Positions 44,474 to 53,528 of a stretch of 64,000 nucleotides of DNA are shown one piece after another. The notes below the pieces were generated by a model. That model saw only the letters and a list, made by a program, of their open reading frames with translations, made no database searches and was not told where the DNA came from. How positions within the stretch are numbered: position 1 is the first letter of the stretch; each line of letters begins with the position of its first letter. The DNA is from Neobacillus drentensis. Lineage in GTDB: Bacteria; Bacillota; Bacilli; Bacillales; Cytobacillaceae. The translations under genes were made by a program, and so were the position numbers. The stretch spans positions 2,222,001-2,286,000 of the forward strand of contig NZ_CP091110.1 of assembly GCF_021560175.1 (NCBI RefSeq). Direction: 5' to 3'.

Positions 44474-45603
44474 TTATCGGCATACCCAAAGAGATTAAAA
44501 ACAATGAGAATCGAGTGGGAATAACACCTGGAGGAGTATTTGAATTTATTGCCAATGGGAATGAAATTTGGATTGAAAACCATGCGGGAATGGGCAGTGG
44601 TTTCCCGAACGAGGAATACATGGCTGCCGGTGCCAAAATCGTTCAGACTGCGAAAGAAGCATGGTCAGCCGATATGGTTATGAAAGTAAAAGAGCCGCTG
44701 CCAGAAGAATTTCAATATTTTCGGGAAGGATTAATCTTATTTACTTATCTCCATCTGGCCCCGGAATATGATCTGACGAAAGCTCTTATGGAAAAGAAAG
44801 TAATCGCGATTGCTTACGAAACCATTCAACTCGAAAATGGATTACTCCCATTGTTGATGCCGATGAGTGAAGTAGCGGGCAGAATGTCGATCCAAATCGG
44901 TGCCCAATTTTTAGAAAAGCCGAAAGGTGGTAAAGGAGTTCTACTTGGAGGTGTTCCTGGTGTTGCTCCGGCTGAGGTTGTCATTATCGGCGGCGGGATA
45001 GTCGGAACGAATGCAGCTAAAATGGCGCTTGGCCTTGGTGCTAAAGTAACCATCCTGGATATTAATGCAAACCGTTTAAGAGAAATAGATGACTTATTTC
45101 AAGGACGGTTAACGACACTTATGTCCAATCCTTATAATCTTACTGAAGTGATAAAAAAAGCAGATCTAGTGGTTGGTGCGGTTCTTATTCCTGGGGCACG
45201 GGCACCGAGACTTGTCACGGAGGACATGATAAAAACGATGCAGCCCGGTTCTGTTGTGGTCGATGTGGCAATTGATCAAGGCGGCTCCATAGAAACAATT
45301 GATCGGATTACCACTCACACAAACCCAACCTATGAAAAGCATGGCGTAGTTCATTACGCGGTTGCCAACATGCCAGGTGCTGTCCCTCGTACAGCGACCA
45401 TCGCCTTAACAAATGTAACCGTTCCATACGGTATTGAGATTGCCAACAAAGGTTTAAATCTTGCTGCACGTTCCAAACCTGCTTTATTGAAAGGAATCAA
45501 TGTGATCGGTGGAAAAGTTACCTTTAAAGCAGTGGCAGATGCCCATGGATTTAGTTATACCAAGATCGAACAAATGATTAATAATGATAGTCTATCAGTT
45601 TAG
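44470..45603 (+). CDS. ald: alanine dehydrogenase
   Basis: A 377-residue NAD-dependent enzyme converting L-alanine to pyruvate and ammonia. It begins [22 protein letters not shown], the substrate Lys is in [12 protein letters not shown], the NAD motif is [28 protein letters not shown], and [14 protein letters not shown] is near the end. The length is standard. It overlaps the 81-residue gene by 4 bp. In this operon it would recycle the alanine made by the beta-alanine:pyruvate aminotransferase, keeping pyruvate available and releasing nitrogen. Confidence 0.95.
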   Translation: MIIGIPKEIKNNENRVGITPGGVFEFIANGNEIWIENHAGMGSGFPNEEYMAAGAKIVQTAKEAWSADMVMKVKEPLPEEFQYFREGLILFTYLHLAPEYDLTKALMEKKVIAIAYETIQLENGLLPLLMPMSEVAGRMSIQIGAQFLEKPKGGKGVLLGGVPGVAPAEVVIIGGGIVGTNAAKMALGLGAKVTILDINANRLREIDDLFQGRLTTLMSNPYNLTEVIKKADLVVGAVLIPGARAPRLVTEDMIKTMQPGSVVVDVAIDQGGSIETIDRITTHTNPTYEKHGVVHYAVANMPGAVPRTATIALTNVTVPYGIEIANKGLNLAARSKPALLKGINVIGGKVTFKAVADAHGFSYTKIEQMINNDSLSV

Positions 45604-45660
45604 TAAGGACCATCGGGGAATCGAACATACAACCTTATATATCAAAAGGAGACCGTTTGA

Positions 45661-47127
45661 ATGACAATTTTTACACAAGGAATCAAGCATTTAAAAAACT
45701 ATATTGGGGGAGAATGGGTTGACTCAAAATCTGATAAAACGGAACTTGTTGTCAATCCAGCAACAGGGCAAGCAATTGCTGAGATACCGCTATCTACCAA
45801 AGAAGATGTTGATCATGCCGTTGCTGTTGCGAAGGTGGCCTTTAAAATATGGTCACAGACACCTGTTCCTAAGCGGGCCCGAATCCTATTTAAGTATCAG
45901 CAGCTGCTTGTGGAAAATTCAGATGAATTGGCGAGGCTGGTCACTATAGAAAATGGGAAGGCTCTATCGGAAGCAGCGGGTGAGGTACAGCGTGGAATTG
46001 AGTGTGTTGAATTTGCTGCTGGTGCCCCTTCTTTCATGATGGGTAAACAGCTGCCCGATATTGCCACCAATCTTGAATCCGGGATGTATCGCTATCCTCT
46101 TGGAGTGGTAGGTGGGATTACACCATTTAATTTTCCGATGATGGTTCCGTGCTGGATGTTCCCGATCGCGATTGCTTGCGGAAATACATTCGTATTAAAG
46201 CCATCCGAAAGGACACCAGTTCTTGCGGCACGTCTTGCAGAATTAATGACAGAAGCCGGATTACCAAGTGGAGTCCTAAATATTGTCAATGGTGCGCATG
46301 ATGTAGTCAATGGGCTGCTCGAACATAAAGACGTAAAAGCAATCTCATTTGTCGGTTCACAGCCTGTTGCCGAATATGTCTATAAAAAAGGAACAGCCAA
46401 CTTGAAGCGGGTCCAAGCACTTTCTGGTGCCAAAAATCATTCCATCGTCTTAAAAGATGCAAACTTAGAGCTTGCGGCAAGAGAAATTACGAACGCTGCC
46501 TTTGGCTCCGCAGGCGAACGCTGTATGGCAGCGGCCGTAGTTGCTGTCGAAGAAAGTATTGCTGATGAATTAGTCCAGCGTTTATCAATTTTGGCTGATG
46601 ACATCAAAATAGGGAATGGACTTACCGAGGGGGTTTTCCTTGGACCAGTCATTCGTGAAGGAAATAAGACGCGTACGATCGAGTATATCGAGTCAGGTAT
46701 TACTCAAGGTGCTACACTGGTGCGGGATGGACGAAAGGATGAAGCGGTTAACGGTCCCGGCTATTTCGTTGGACCAACGATTTTCGATCATGTTACGAAA
46801 GAAATGAAAATCTGGCAGGATGAACTTTTTGCACCGGTTCTCTCGATTGTTAGAGTCAAAGATTTGGCAGAAGCGATTGATGTGGCAAATGCCTCACCAT
46901 TTGCGAACGGTGCCTGCTTATTTACTGATCGTGCTTCCGCCGTGCGTCAGTTCCGGGAAACGATTGATGCAGGAATGCTCGGAGTCAATGTTGGGGTGCC
47001 AGCTCCAATGGCTTTCTTCCCATTTTCCGGGTACAAGGATTCGTTCTATGGGGATTTACATGCAAATGGCACAGACGGATTTGACTTTTATACAAGAAAG
47101 AAAATGGTGACAGCTCGATATCAATAG
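45661..47127 (+). CDS. mmsA: CoA-acylating (methyl)malonate-semialdehyde dehydrogenase
   Basis: A 488-residue aldehyde dehydrogenase of the MmsA/IolA type. It turns malonate semialdehyde to acetyl-CoA plus CO2, or the methyl form to propionyl-CoA, with NAD and CoA. Support: [30 protein letters not shown], the loop [14 protein letters not shown] and the catalytic Cys in [21 protein letters not shown] lies upstream. B. subtilis IolA works on inositol; the neighbours here fix the substrate as the product of beta-alanine transamination. The 52-bp array 3 follows it. Confidence 0.93.
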   Translation: MTIFTQGIKHLKNYIGGEWVDSKSDKTELVVNPATGQAIAEIPLSTKEDVDHAVAVAKVAFKIWSQTPVPKRARILFKYQQLLVENSDELARLVTIENGKALSEAAGEVQRGIECVEFAAGAPSFMMGKQLPDIATNLESGMYRYPLGVVGGITPFNFPMMVPCWMFPIAIACGNTFVLKPSERTPVLAARLAELMTEAGLPSGVLNIVNGAHDVVNGLLEHKDVKAISFVGSQPVAEYVYKKGTANLKRVQALSGAKNHSIVLKDANLELAAREITNAAFGSAGERCMAAAVVAVEESIADELVQRLSILADDIKIGNGLTEGVFLGPVIREGNKTRTIEYIESGITQGATLVRDGRKDEAVNGPGYFVGPTIFDHVTKEMKIWQDELFAPVLSIVRVKDLAEAIDVANASPFANGACLFTDRASAVRQFRETIDAGMLGVNVGVPAPMAFFPFSGYKDSFYGDLHANGTDGFDFYTRKKMVTARYQ

Positions 47128-47179
47128 GATGAGAGACAGTGTTGCTTTTTCTTTAAGGATCTTCAACTTGATGTTGATT

Positions 47180-47625
47180 GCATTCAAGGTCAGTGAGAGA
47201 GCGGTTCATTGCCCGAAGAAAGGAAGAAGAGCCCTTCAAGGTCAATGAGAGAGCGGTTCATTGCCCAAAAAAAGGTAGTAGAGCCATTCTGGGTCAATGA
47301 AAGAGCGGTTCATTGCCCGAAGAAAGGAAAAAGAGCCCTTCAAGGTCAATAAAAGAGTGGTTCATTGCCCGAAAAAAGGAAATAGAGCCATTCTGGGTGA
47401 ATGAGAGAGAGGTTCATTGCCCGAAAAAAGGTAGTAGAGCCATTCTGGGTAAATGAAAGAGTGGTTCATTACCCGAAGAAAGGAAAAGGAGCCCTTCCAA
47501 GGTCAATGAGAGAGGGGTTCATTGCCCGAAGAAAGGAAAAGGAGCCCTTCAAGGTAAATGAAAGGGCGGTTCATAGAACGATATGAAAAATGGCTACCCC
47601 AGGGTTAATGAAAGACTGGTACACC
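47180..47625. repeat. intergenic tandem array, 52-bp period (array 3)
   Basis: About eight units, with GGTTCAT landmarks at 47203, 47255, 47307, 47359, 47411, 47463, 47516 and 47568: 52 bp apart except one 53-bp step. The unit contains AGAGCGGTTCATTGCCCGAA and a stretch AGAGCCCTTCAAGGTCAATG. Most units carry the inverted repeat CAATGA-N9-TCATTG. Two sub-types alternate, CCT-TCA-AGG and CCA-TTC-TGG, keeping the short pairing. The core resembles array 1. The array lies inside the presumed pyrimidine operon, between two co-directional genes. Short frames through it are repeat translations, not genes. Confidence 0.92.
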
Positions 47626-47710
47626 CTATATATTTAACGGAAAAAACGTTCCCGTTTTCAATAATTTTAAACAAAAGCCTGAAATTTCTAAAACAGGAAG
47701 GACAATGTGC

Positions 47711-49063
47711 ATGACCAAAAATAAAGCAGAGGAAATCCTCGAAAAAGACCGGCAGTATTTATGGCATCATATGACCCCCTATAAAGAAAAAGCCTCACCA
47801 ACTGTTGCTGTTGAAGGAAAAGGATCGTGGATTACGGATATCCATGGCAATAAATATCTAGATGCTATGTCAGGATTATGGTGTGTGAACGTTGGATACG
47901 GAAGAGAAGAGTTAGCCCAGGCCGCATATGAACAACTAAAAAGCATGCCCTATTTTCCACTTTCACAAAGTCATATTCCGGCCATCCAGCTAGCCGAAAA
48001 ATTGAACGAGTGGCTAGAAGGAGAGTATGTGATTTTTTTCTCGAACAGCGGTTCGGAAGCAAATGAAACTGCCTTTAAAATAGCCCGTCAGTACCACCAG
48101 CAAAATGGAGAACCCAATCGTTATAAATTTATTTCGCGTTATCGAGCGTATCATGGGAATTCAATGGGGGCTTTAGCTGCGACAGGCCAGGCTGTACGGA
48201 AATTTAATTATGAACCACTGGCTCCAGGCTTTATTCATGTCAGCCCGCCCGATAGTTATCGCCGTCCAGAAGGGCAAAAGATCGAACATTTTAATCTGCA
48301 ATGCGCCTTAGAAATAGAAAAAACCATCATTTGGGAAGGCAAGGAATCGATTGCTGCGGTCATAATGGAACCCGCTATCACTGGGGGAGGTGTTCTAGTT
48401 CCGGAGCCAATTTATATGGAAAAGGTTAAGGAAATCTGCCAAAAGTATGGCATCCTCTTCATTATAGATGAGGTCATTTGCGGCTTTGGACGAACTGGGA
48501 AAAAATTTGGTCACATGCATTTTGACATCAAACCTGATATAGTCACCATGGCGAAGGGGCTAACGAGCGGATATCTTCCTTTATCAGCTACTGCCGTTCG
48601 TCGTGAGTTATACGACAAATTCAAGAGTTCAGATGAATATGGTTTTTTCAGACATGTAAATACCTTTGGTGGAAACCCTGCAGCTTGCGCAGTCGCCTTA
48701 AAAAATATCGAAATTTACGAAAAAGAAAATTTAGTGGAGCGTGCTCAACAATTAGGTAAACAGTTGAGACAAGAACTGAATGAACTCATGGATCATCCAC
48801 TTGTTGGTGATATCCGTAGTTTTGGTTTCTTGCTCGGTATAGAACTGGTTGAAAACAAACAAACGAAGGAACCAATTTCGCCTGTAATAATTGATCAAAT
48901 CATTGCTGAATGTAAAAGTAAGAGATTGATTATTGGTAAAAATGGGGCTACGGTTGCGGGGTTTAATAATATTCTTACGCTTTCTCCACCATTATCCTCA
49001 ACAGATCAAGATTTGGCGTTTATTGTAAAAACGTTAAAGGATGTTTTCAGGAAAATCGTATAA
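47711..49063 (+). CDS. class III aminotransferase, likely beta-alanine:pyruvate transaminase
   Basis: A 450-residue PLP enzyme of the omega-aminotransferase group. It has FSNSGSEANETAFKIARQYH, RYRAYHGNSMGALAATGQ and FIIDEVICGFGRTGKKFGHMHF (Asp for the pyridine N). The PLP Lys is in VTMAKGLTSGYLPLSA, with HVNTFGGNPAACAVALKN near the end. ATG 47711 has AGGAAGG 9 nt upstream; ATG 47705 is too close. In the cluster it would move the amino group of beta-alanine (or beta-aminoisobutyrate) to pyruvate, giving malonate semialdehyde and alanine for MmsA and Ald. It may have its own promoter after array 3. Confidence 0.9.
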   Translation: MTKNKAEEILEKDRQYLWHHMTPYKEKASPTVAVEGKGSWITDIHGNKYLDAMSGLWCVNVGYGREELAQAAYEQLKSMPYFPLSQSHIPAIQLAEKLNEWLEGEYVIFFSNSGSEANETAFKIARQYHQQNGEPNRYKFISRYRAYHGNSMGALAATGQAVRKFNYEPLAPGFIHVSPPDSYRRPEGQKIEHFNLQCALEIEKTIIWEGKESIAAVIMEPAITGGGVLVPEPIYMEKVKEICQKYGILFIIDEVICGFGRTGKKFGHMHFDIKPDIVTMAKGLTSGYLPLSATAVRRELYDKFKSSDEYGFFRHVNTFGGNPAACAVALKNIEIYEKENLVERAQQLGKQLRQELNELMDHPLVGDIRSFGFLLGIELVENKQTKEPISPVIIDQIIAECKSKRLIIGKNGATVAGFNNILTLSPPLSSTDQDLAFIVKTLKDVFRKIV

Positions 49064-49121
49064 GTAATAAACGAAAACAGCTACTTGCCGAGATTAGTTC
49101 AATTAAATAGGATTTTCAACT

Positions 49122-49158
49122 ACCTGTATAGAATTAATTCTATACGGGTTTATCTTTT
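49122..49158 (+). terminator. terminator of the pyrimidine catabolic cluster
   Basis: Twelve-pair stem ACCTGTATAGAA/TTCTATACGGGT (one wobble), 4-nt loop, then TTATCTTTT. Confidence 0.85.
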
Positions 49159-49227
49159 GGTGAATTTAATTTATTGATTTAAATCTTTTTGTTCCTTATA
49201 AACAAAAAAGTATAAGGGGTGGTCATT

Positions 49228-51162
49228 ATGACGAACATTAATGAGTTATTACTATCAAATGCCTTCATTCTTAACGCACAAAGGTCAGATTCCACTTTTT
49301 CAAACATTATTCACCAATCATTAATGCGATCAAGAGAAAACAAAATCGATCCCAATAGGAAAAAAGGTAAGGTTAATAAAGAACTGTGGCAAAGAAGTAT
49401 TCTACATAATGAGGAGTTATTTCATACCACACTGCCATTAATGAAGGATATATTCCAATTAGTTGCAGGTACAGGGTTCATGGTGGTGATTTGTGATAAA
49501 AATGGATTATTACTGAAAACAATTGGGGATGAAGACACCCTGCAAAAGGCTCGGGAAATCTCTTTTATTGAAGGTGCCGATTGGAGTGAAGAAACCGTTG
49601 GCACTAATGCAATCGGTACATGTATTAAAGAACAAATCCCACTTCAAGTATTTCATGATGAGCATTACATGAAAATTTGCCAGGAATGGACTTGTTCAGC
49701 CTCACCGATTTTTGGAAATGATGGAAAATTATTAGGTGTCTTAAACGTTTCAGGTCCGTATGAGAAAGTACATCAACACACGCTGGGAATGGTGGTTTCC
49801 ACTGCAAGGGCCGTAGAAAATCTGATGAAATTGCAAGATAAGATTAATAGAAATGAATTAATGAAGAGTTACCTAGAAGCAACCATGAATACACTTACCT
49901 CAGGCATTATCCTCGTAAACCATCAGGGAGAAATCATACAGGCTAATAAAACCTTGCTCGATATGCTTCAGCTAGAAGAGGATATAATCGACAAAAAAAT
50001 TTATGAGCTGTTTGCGAACCAAATTTTCCAGGATGGTAACTATGCGATAAAAATAAAAGATAAAGATATCCACTTAAAATTAAAAAGAGGTAATTCAAAG
50101 CATGTGGTGTTAAATAGTCAATCTGTCTATCAAGGAGAGAAACAGATTGGATCTCTGCTGACTTTACAGGAAATTCAAAAAGTTCGGCAAATGGTTAACC
50201 GTTTTACTGGAAACCGAGCCAATATTACTTTTAAGGAAATAATTGGTGAAAATGAGTTGTTTTTAACTAGTCTAAGAGAAGCCAAGTCCGCTTCTAATTC
50301 ACCATCAAATGTTTTGCTTTTAGGTGAAAGCGGGACGGGGAAAGACTTGTTTGCGCAGGCAATCCACAATGAAAGTGATCGTCGTAAAATGCCTTTCATT
50401 GCCATAAATTGTGGAGCTATTCCCAGGGATTTACTAGGAAGCGAATTATTCGGTTACGTAGATGGGGCCTTTACTGGTGCAAGAAAAGGTGGTAGTTCAG
50501 GAAAGTTTGAGCTGGCCGATGGTGGAACCATTTTTCTTGATGAAATCGGAGAAATGTCTTTAGATATGCAAGTCTTGCTTTTAAGAGTTCTTCAAAACCG
50601 GGAAATTAATAGAATTGGGGACCATAAGGTAATTCCTGTAGATGTAAGAATTATTGCTGCTACTAATAAAAATTTGAAAGACGAGGTTCGGAAAGGGAAT
50701 TTTCGAGAAGATCTTTATTTTCGCCTTAATGTCCTCCCCATTCATATCCCAGGTTTACGTTATCGGGAAGAGGATATCTCTCTACTAGCCTCTCATTTTG
50801 TCAAACATTATAACCAAAAAATTCCTAAACAGATCGAAACCATTTCACCGTCCTACATGAAGGCAATTGAAAAATATAACTGGCCTGGAAATGTCCGCGA
50901 ACTACAAAATGTAATTGAAAGATCACTGAATCGGTGTACTACAGAGGTTCTCTCTATAGAGTGTCTGCCTGATGAAATCCAGACCGTTAATATTGACACA
51001 CCATCTGACCAAAATCTTGTGAGTAGAAAAGACGTTCTGCAAAAACAGGCTTTACTTGAAGTGATAATGAATTGTGACTATAACTATAGTAAAGCTGCGA
51101 AGAAATTAAACATTTCAAGAAGCACCTTATACAGAAGGCTGGAACGTTTCAACCTGAGATAG
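49228..51162 (+). CDS. acoR: sigma-54-dependent activator AcoR-like
   Basis: A 644-residue enhancer-binding protein. The N-terminal GAF-type sensor is about residues 60-190 (SFIEGADWSEETVGTNAIGTCIKEQIPLQVFHDEHY, typical of AcoR) and a PAS domain lies at about 215-300. The AAA+ domain at about 340-560 has Walker A GESGTGKD (near 366), the sigma-54 contact loop GAFTGA (near 415) and Walker B GGTIFLDEIGEMS. A Fis-type helix-turn-helix ends it (NYSKAAKKLNISRSTLYRRL). ATG 49228 follows AAGGGGTGG. The aco genes downstream have a -24/-12 promoter, so it should activate them on acetoin. Confidence 0.93.
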   Translation: MTNINELLLSNAFILNAQRSDSTFSNIIHQSLMRSRENKIDPNRKKGKVNKELWQRSILHNEELFHTTLPLMKDIFQLVAGTGFMVVICDKNGLLLKTIGDEDTLQKAREISFIEGADWSEETVGTNAIGTCIKEQIPLQVFHDEHYMKICQEWTCSASPIFGNDGKLLGVLNVSGPYEKVHQHTLGMVVSTARAVENLMKLQDKINRNELMKSYLEATMNTLTSGIILVNHQGEIIQANKTLLDMLQLEEDIIDKKIYELFANQIFQDGNYAIKIKDKDIHLKLKRGNSKHVVLNSQSVYQGEKQIGSLLTLQEIQKVRQMVNRFTGNRANITFKEIIGENELFLTSLREAKSASNSPSNVLLLGESGTGKDLFAQAIHNESDRRKMPFIAINCGAIPRDLLGSELFGYVDGAFTGARKGGSSGKFELADGGTIFLDEIGEMSLDMQVLLLRVLQNREINRIGDHKVIPVDVRIIAATNKNLKDEVRKGNFREDLYFRLNVLPIHIPGLRYREEDISLLASHFVKHYNQKIPKQIETISPSYMKAIEKYNWPGNVRELQNVIERSLNRCTTEVLSIECLPDEIQTVNIDTPSDQNLVSRKDVLQKQALLEVIMNCDYNYSKAAKKLNISRSTLYRRLERFNLR

Positions 51163-51240
51163 AAGTGTCTCGTTTTGTGTCAGTGTATCAAATTAAATGA
51201 TACACTTTGATACAAAATGGGACACTTTTATTTGATCATT
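51163..51240 (+). terminator. acoR terminator hairpin doubling as candidate AcoR upstream activating sequence
   Basis: A long nested hairpin. The inner perfect repeat is GTGTATCA-N7-TGATACAC (about 51184-51206), and the outer arms AAGTGTCTCGTTTTG and CAAAATGGGACACTT pair with wobbles. TTATTTGATC follows. It can end acoR mRNA. It also lies about 130-200 bp upstream of the sigma-54 promoter, where enhancer sites are expected, and its dyads are of enhancer-protein type. Confidence 0.6.
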
Positions 51241-51343
51241 ACCATTCAAAAGTTTATTTTACGGTTAGGGGCGTTAAAAAAAAGTAGTTTTTACTATATA
51301 TTACAAGTGCTTAAGGCTTTTCCTATTATTTTTTTACCTACTA

Positions 51344-51358
51344 ATGAAAACGCTGCCA
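51344..51358 (+). promoter_or_regulatory. perfect CcpA cre box in the aco promoter region
   Basis: ATGAAAACGCTGCCA meets every position of WTGNAANCGNWNNCW. It ends 5 bp upstream of the -24 element, between it and the upstream dyads, so CcpA could block activation when glucose is present. Confidence 0.82.
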
Positions 51359-51362
51359 AAAT

Positions 51363-51378
51363 TGGCATGGTTCTTGCA
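51363..51378 (+). promoter_or_regulatory. sigma-54 (-24/-12) promoter of the aco operon
   Basis: TGGCATGGTTCTTGCA matches the TGGCAYRN4TTGCW consensus, about 45 bp upstream of the E1 alpha start codon and directly downstream of a gene for a sigma-54 activator. Confidence 0.9.
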
Positions 51379-51422
51379 ACTAAAGGAAAGTGAGCATTTA
51401 TTTAGCAAAAGGAGGATCTATC

Positions 51423-52412
51423 ATGTCAATCCCTAAGGAAAAGTTGCTTTGGATGTATGAAACAATGGTGAAAAGCCGCTATTACGAGGAGATGCTTGTC
51501 GAGGCTTATGCTGAAGGGAAAAAACCGGTTTTTAATATTGGGGCGGGCCCTGTTCCTGGAGAAATGCACCTTTCTAATGGTCAGGAACCAGCAGCTGTTG
51601 GAATCTGTGCCCATTTGACAAAAGATGATACAGTTGCATCACCGCACCGTCCTCACCATCATGCAATTGCTAAAGGTGTGAATTTAAACCGTATGACTGC
51701 TGAAATCTTTGGGAAAGAGACAGGTCTTGGAAAAGGGAAAGGCGGTCATATGCATTTATTCGACCCAGAAGTGAAATTTTCATGTGGCGGTATAGTTGCT
51801 GCCGGAATACCCCAAGCGGCAGGAGCAGCACTTGCGGCAAAGCAAAAAGGGGAAGACTGGGTAGCTGTTGCCTTTATCGGTGAAGGAGCAGCGAATGCGG
51901 GTGCCTTTCATGAAACACTTAATATGGCAGCGCTCTGGAAACTTCCACTAATAGTTGTTGTAGAAAATAATTCTTGGGGTATTTCTGTTCCAAAGACGGC
52001 TTCAACGGCCATTGCTTCGAATGATAAGAGAGCAGCAGGTTACGACAATACAATGGGTTACCATGTAAAAGATAATGATCCTCTTGAAATGTACCGCGTT
52101 TCCCAACAAGCAGTGGAAAGAGCACGGCGTGGAGAAGGACCTTCCATTATTGAAATCGAAACATATCGGTTTTTAGGCCACTTCCAAGGAGACCCTGAAT
52201 TGTATCGTGAAAAAGAAGAAGTTCCATCATTACGTGAAAGAGATCCAATTGATAGATTAAGAATTAACATCCTTTCTGAAGGAATCGCCTCTGAAAATGA
52301 TATAAATCTGCTAGAGAACAAGGCAAAAAGTGAGGTGGATTCAGCTTTCCAATTTGCCAGGGAAAGCGAATACCCTCGTCCAGAAGCCGCACTTGAAGAC
52401 CTATTTTGTTAA
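51423..52412 (+). CDS. acoA: acetoin dehydrogenase E1 component alpha subunit
   Basis: A 329-residue subunit of the TPP-dependent E1 that cleaves acetoin. The TPP/Mg motif is IGEGAANAGAFHETLNMAALWKLPLIVVVENN, with SPHRPHHHAIAKG and GLGKGKGGHMHLFD as in AcoA. ATG 51423 follows AAAAGGAGGATC; the frame open from 51390 has no such site. Pyruvate or branched-chain E1 alpha proteins are similar, but the AcoR-like gene and sigma-54 promoter immediately upstream support acetoin. Confidence 0.9.
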   Translation: MSIPKEKLLWMYETMVKSRYYEEMLVEAYAEGKKPVFNIGAGPVPGEMHLSNGQEPAAVGICAHLTKDDTVASPHRPHHHAIAKGVNLNRMTAEIFGKETGLGKGKGGHMHLFDPEVKFSCGGIVAAGIPQAAGAALAAKQKGEDWVAVAFIGEGAANAGAFHETLNMAALWKLPLIVVVENNSWGISVPKTASTAIASNDKRAAGYDNTMGYHVKDNDPLEMYRVSQQAVERARRGEGPSIIEIETYRFLGHFQGDPELYREKEEVPSLRERDPIDRLRINILSEGIASENDINLLENKAKSEVDSAFQFARESEYPRPEAALEDLFC

Positions 52413-52436
52413 TTTACTAGATGGGAGATGAATGAG

Positions 52437-53453
52437 ATGCAAACAACTAAACGTATGCTCACAGGGAACAAAGCGTTAGCAGAAGCGATAGCTCAAGAGA
52501 TGGAACGAGATTCAGGTGTATTTGTCCTGGGTGAGGATGTTGGAAAATATGGCGGCATATTTGGAGCCACTCAAGGATTGATTGAGAAATTTGGCGATAG
52601 ACGAGTGCTGGATACACCAATTTCCGAAACTGCCTTCATCGGTGCAGCCATTGGCGCTGCGGCAGAGGGTATGAGACCGGTTGTTGAACTTATGTTTGTT
52701 GATTTCTTTGGTGTGTGCATGGATCAAATTTATAACCATATGGCAAAAATCCCCTATATGTCAGGCGGATCGGTCAAATTGCCAATGGTCTTAATGACGG
52801 GCGTTGGCGGTGGATACAGTGATGCTGCACAGCATTCACAAACTCTTTACGGAACCTTTGCCCATTTACCTGGAATGAAAGTAGTTGCACCATCTACTCC
52901 ATATGACCTCAAAGGAATGATGACGTCAGCGATTCGAGACGATAACCCAGTCGTGTTTATGTTCCATAAAACATTGCAAGGGTTAGGCTGGATGGATCAG
53001 ATTGATGAGTCGGTGGGGGAAGTACCGGAGGAGTCTTATACCGTTCCGCTTGGAAAAGCTAAAGTGGTACGGGAAGGAGCGGATGTAACGATTGTAGGTA
53101 TCCAGATGATGACCCACCAAGCAGTATCCGCTGCGAAAATGCTAGAAAGTCAGGGGATCAGCGCGGAGGTAATTGATATCCGTTCGCTTGTCCCGCTTGA
53201 TAAAGAAACTATTTTAAATTCTGTTCGCAAAACACATCGCATAGTGGTGGTGGACGAAGATTATCTGTCGTTTGGGTTTACTTCTGAAATTGCTGCAATC
53301 GTTGCTGAAGAAGCACTCTATGAATTGGAGGCTCCGATCAAGAGGCTTGCGATTCCCAATGTACCAATCCCATATAGCCGTGATCTCGAAAAATATGTGA
53401 TACCAAACGCACAAAAAATTGCCGATGCAGTCATGCAATTAATGGAAGAGTAG
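52437..53453 (+). CDS. acoB: acetoin dehydrogenase E1 component beta subunit
   Basis: A 338-residue transketolase-like beta subunit. It has ALAEAIAQEMERDSGVFVLGEDVGKYGGIFGATQGL, DTPISETAFIGAAIGAAAEGMRPVVELMFVDF and the C-terminal IDIRSLVPLDKETI. It forms the alpha2beta2 E1 with the preceding gene, 24 bp away. ATG 52437 has GGGAG 9 nt upstream; the in-frame ATG at 52428 is too close to it. A terminator-like hairpin separates it from the E2 gene. Confidence 0.92.
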   Translation: MQTTKRMLTGNKALAEAIAQEMERDSGVFVLGEDVGKYGGIFGATQGLIEKFGDRRVLDTPISETAFIGAAIGAAAEGMRPVVELMFVDFFGVCMDQIYNHMAKIPYMSGGSVKLPMVLMTGVGGGYSDAAQHSQTLYGTFAHLPGMKVVAPSTPYDLKGMMTSAIRDDNPVVFMFHKTLQGLGWMDQIDESVGEVPEESYTVPLGKAKVVREGADVTIVGIQMMTHQAVSAAKMLESQGISAEVIDIRSLVPLDKETILNSVRKTHRIVVVDEDYLSFGFTSEIAAIVAEEALYELEAPIKRLAIPNVPIPYSRDLEKYVIPNAQKIADAVMQLMEE

Positions 53454-53471
53454 AAGTTTGATATTTAGCAG

Positions 53472-53505
53472 GCGGCTGTTCGGGATCAGAATAGCCGCTT
53501 TCTTA
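53472..53505 (+). terminator. intercistronic hairpin between E1 beta and E2 genes
   Basis: Ten-pair stem GCGGCTGTTC/GAATAGCCGC (one wobble), 7-nt loop, then TTTCTT. A weak T tract suggests partial termination or mRNA end protection rather than full stop, since the E2 gene follows 30 bp later with no promoter seen. Confidence 0.6.
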
Positions 53506-53528
53506 TGATTTTATTAGGAGGGATTGAA

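Noticed and set aside
47401-47586. 61-codon open frame inside array 3 (repeated MREGFIARRK-like text)
   Set aside because: It is a translation of the 52-bp repeat, and three units are needed to return to the same frame. It has no ribosome site and no independent coding signal.
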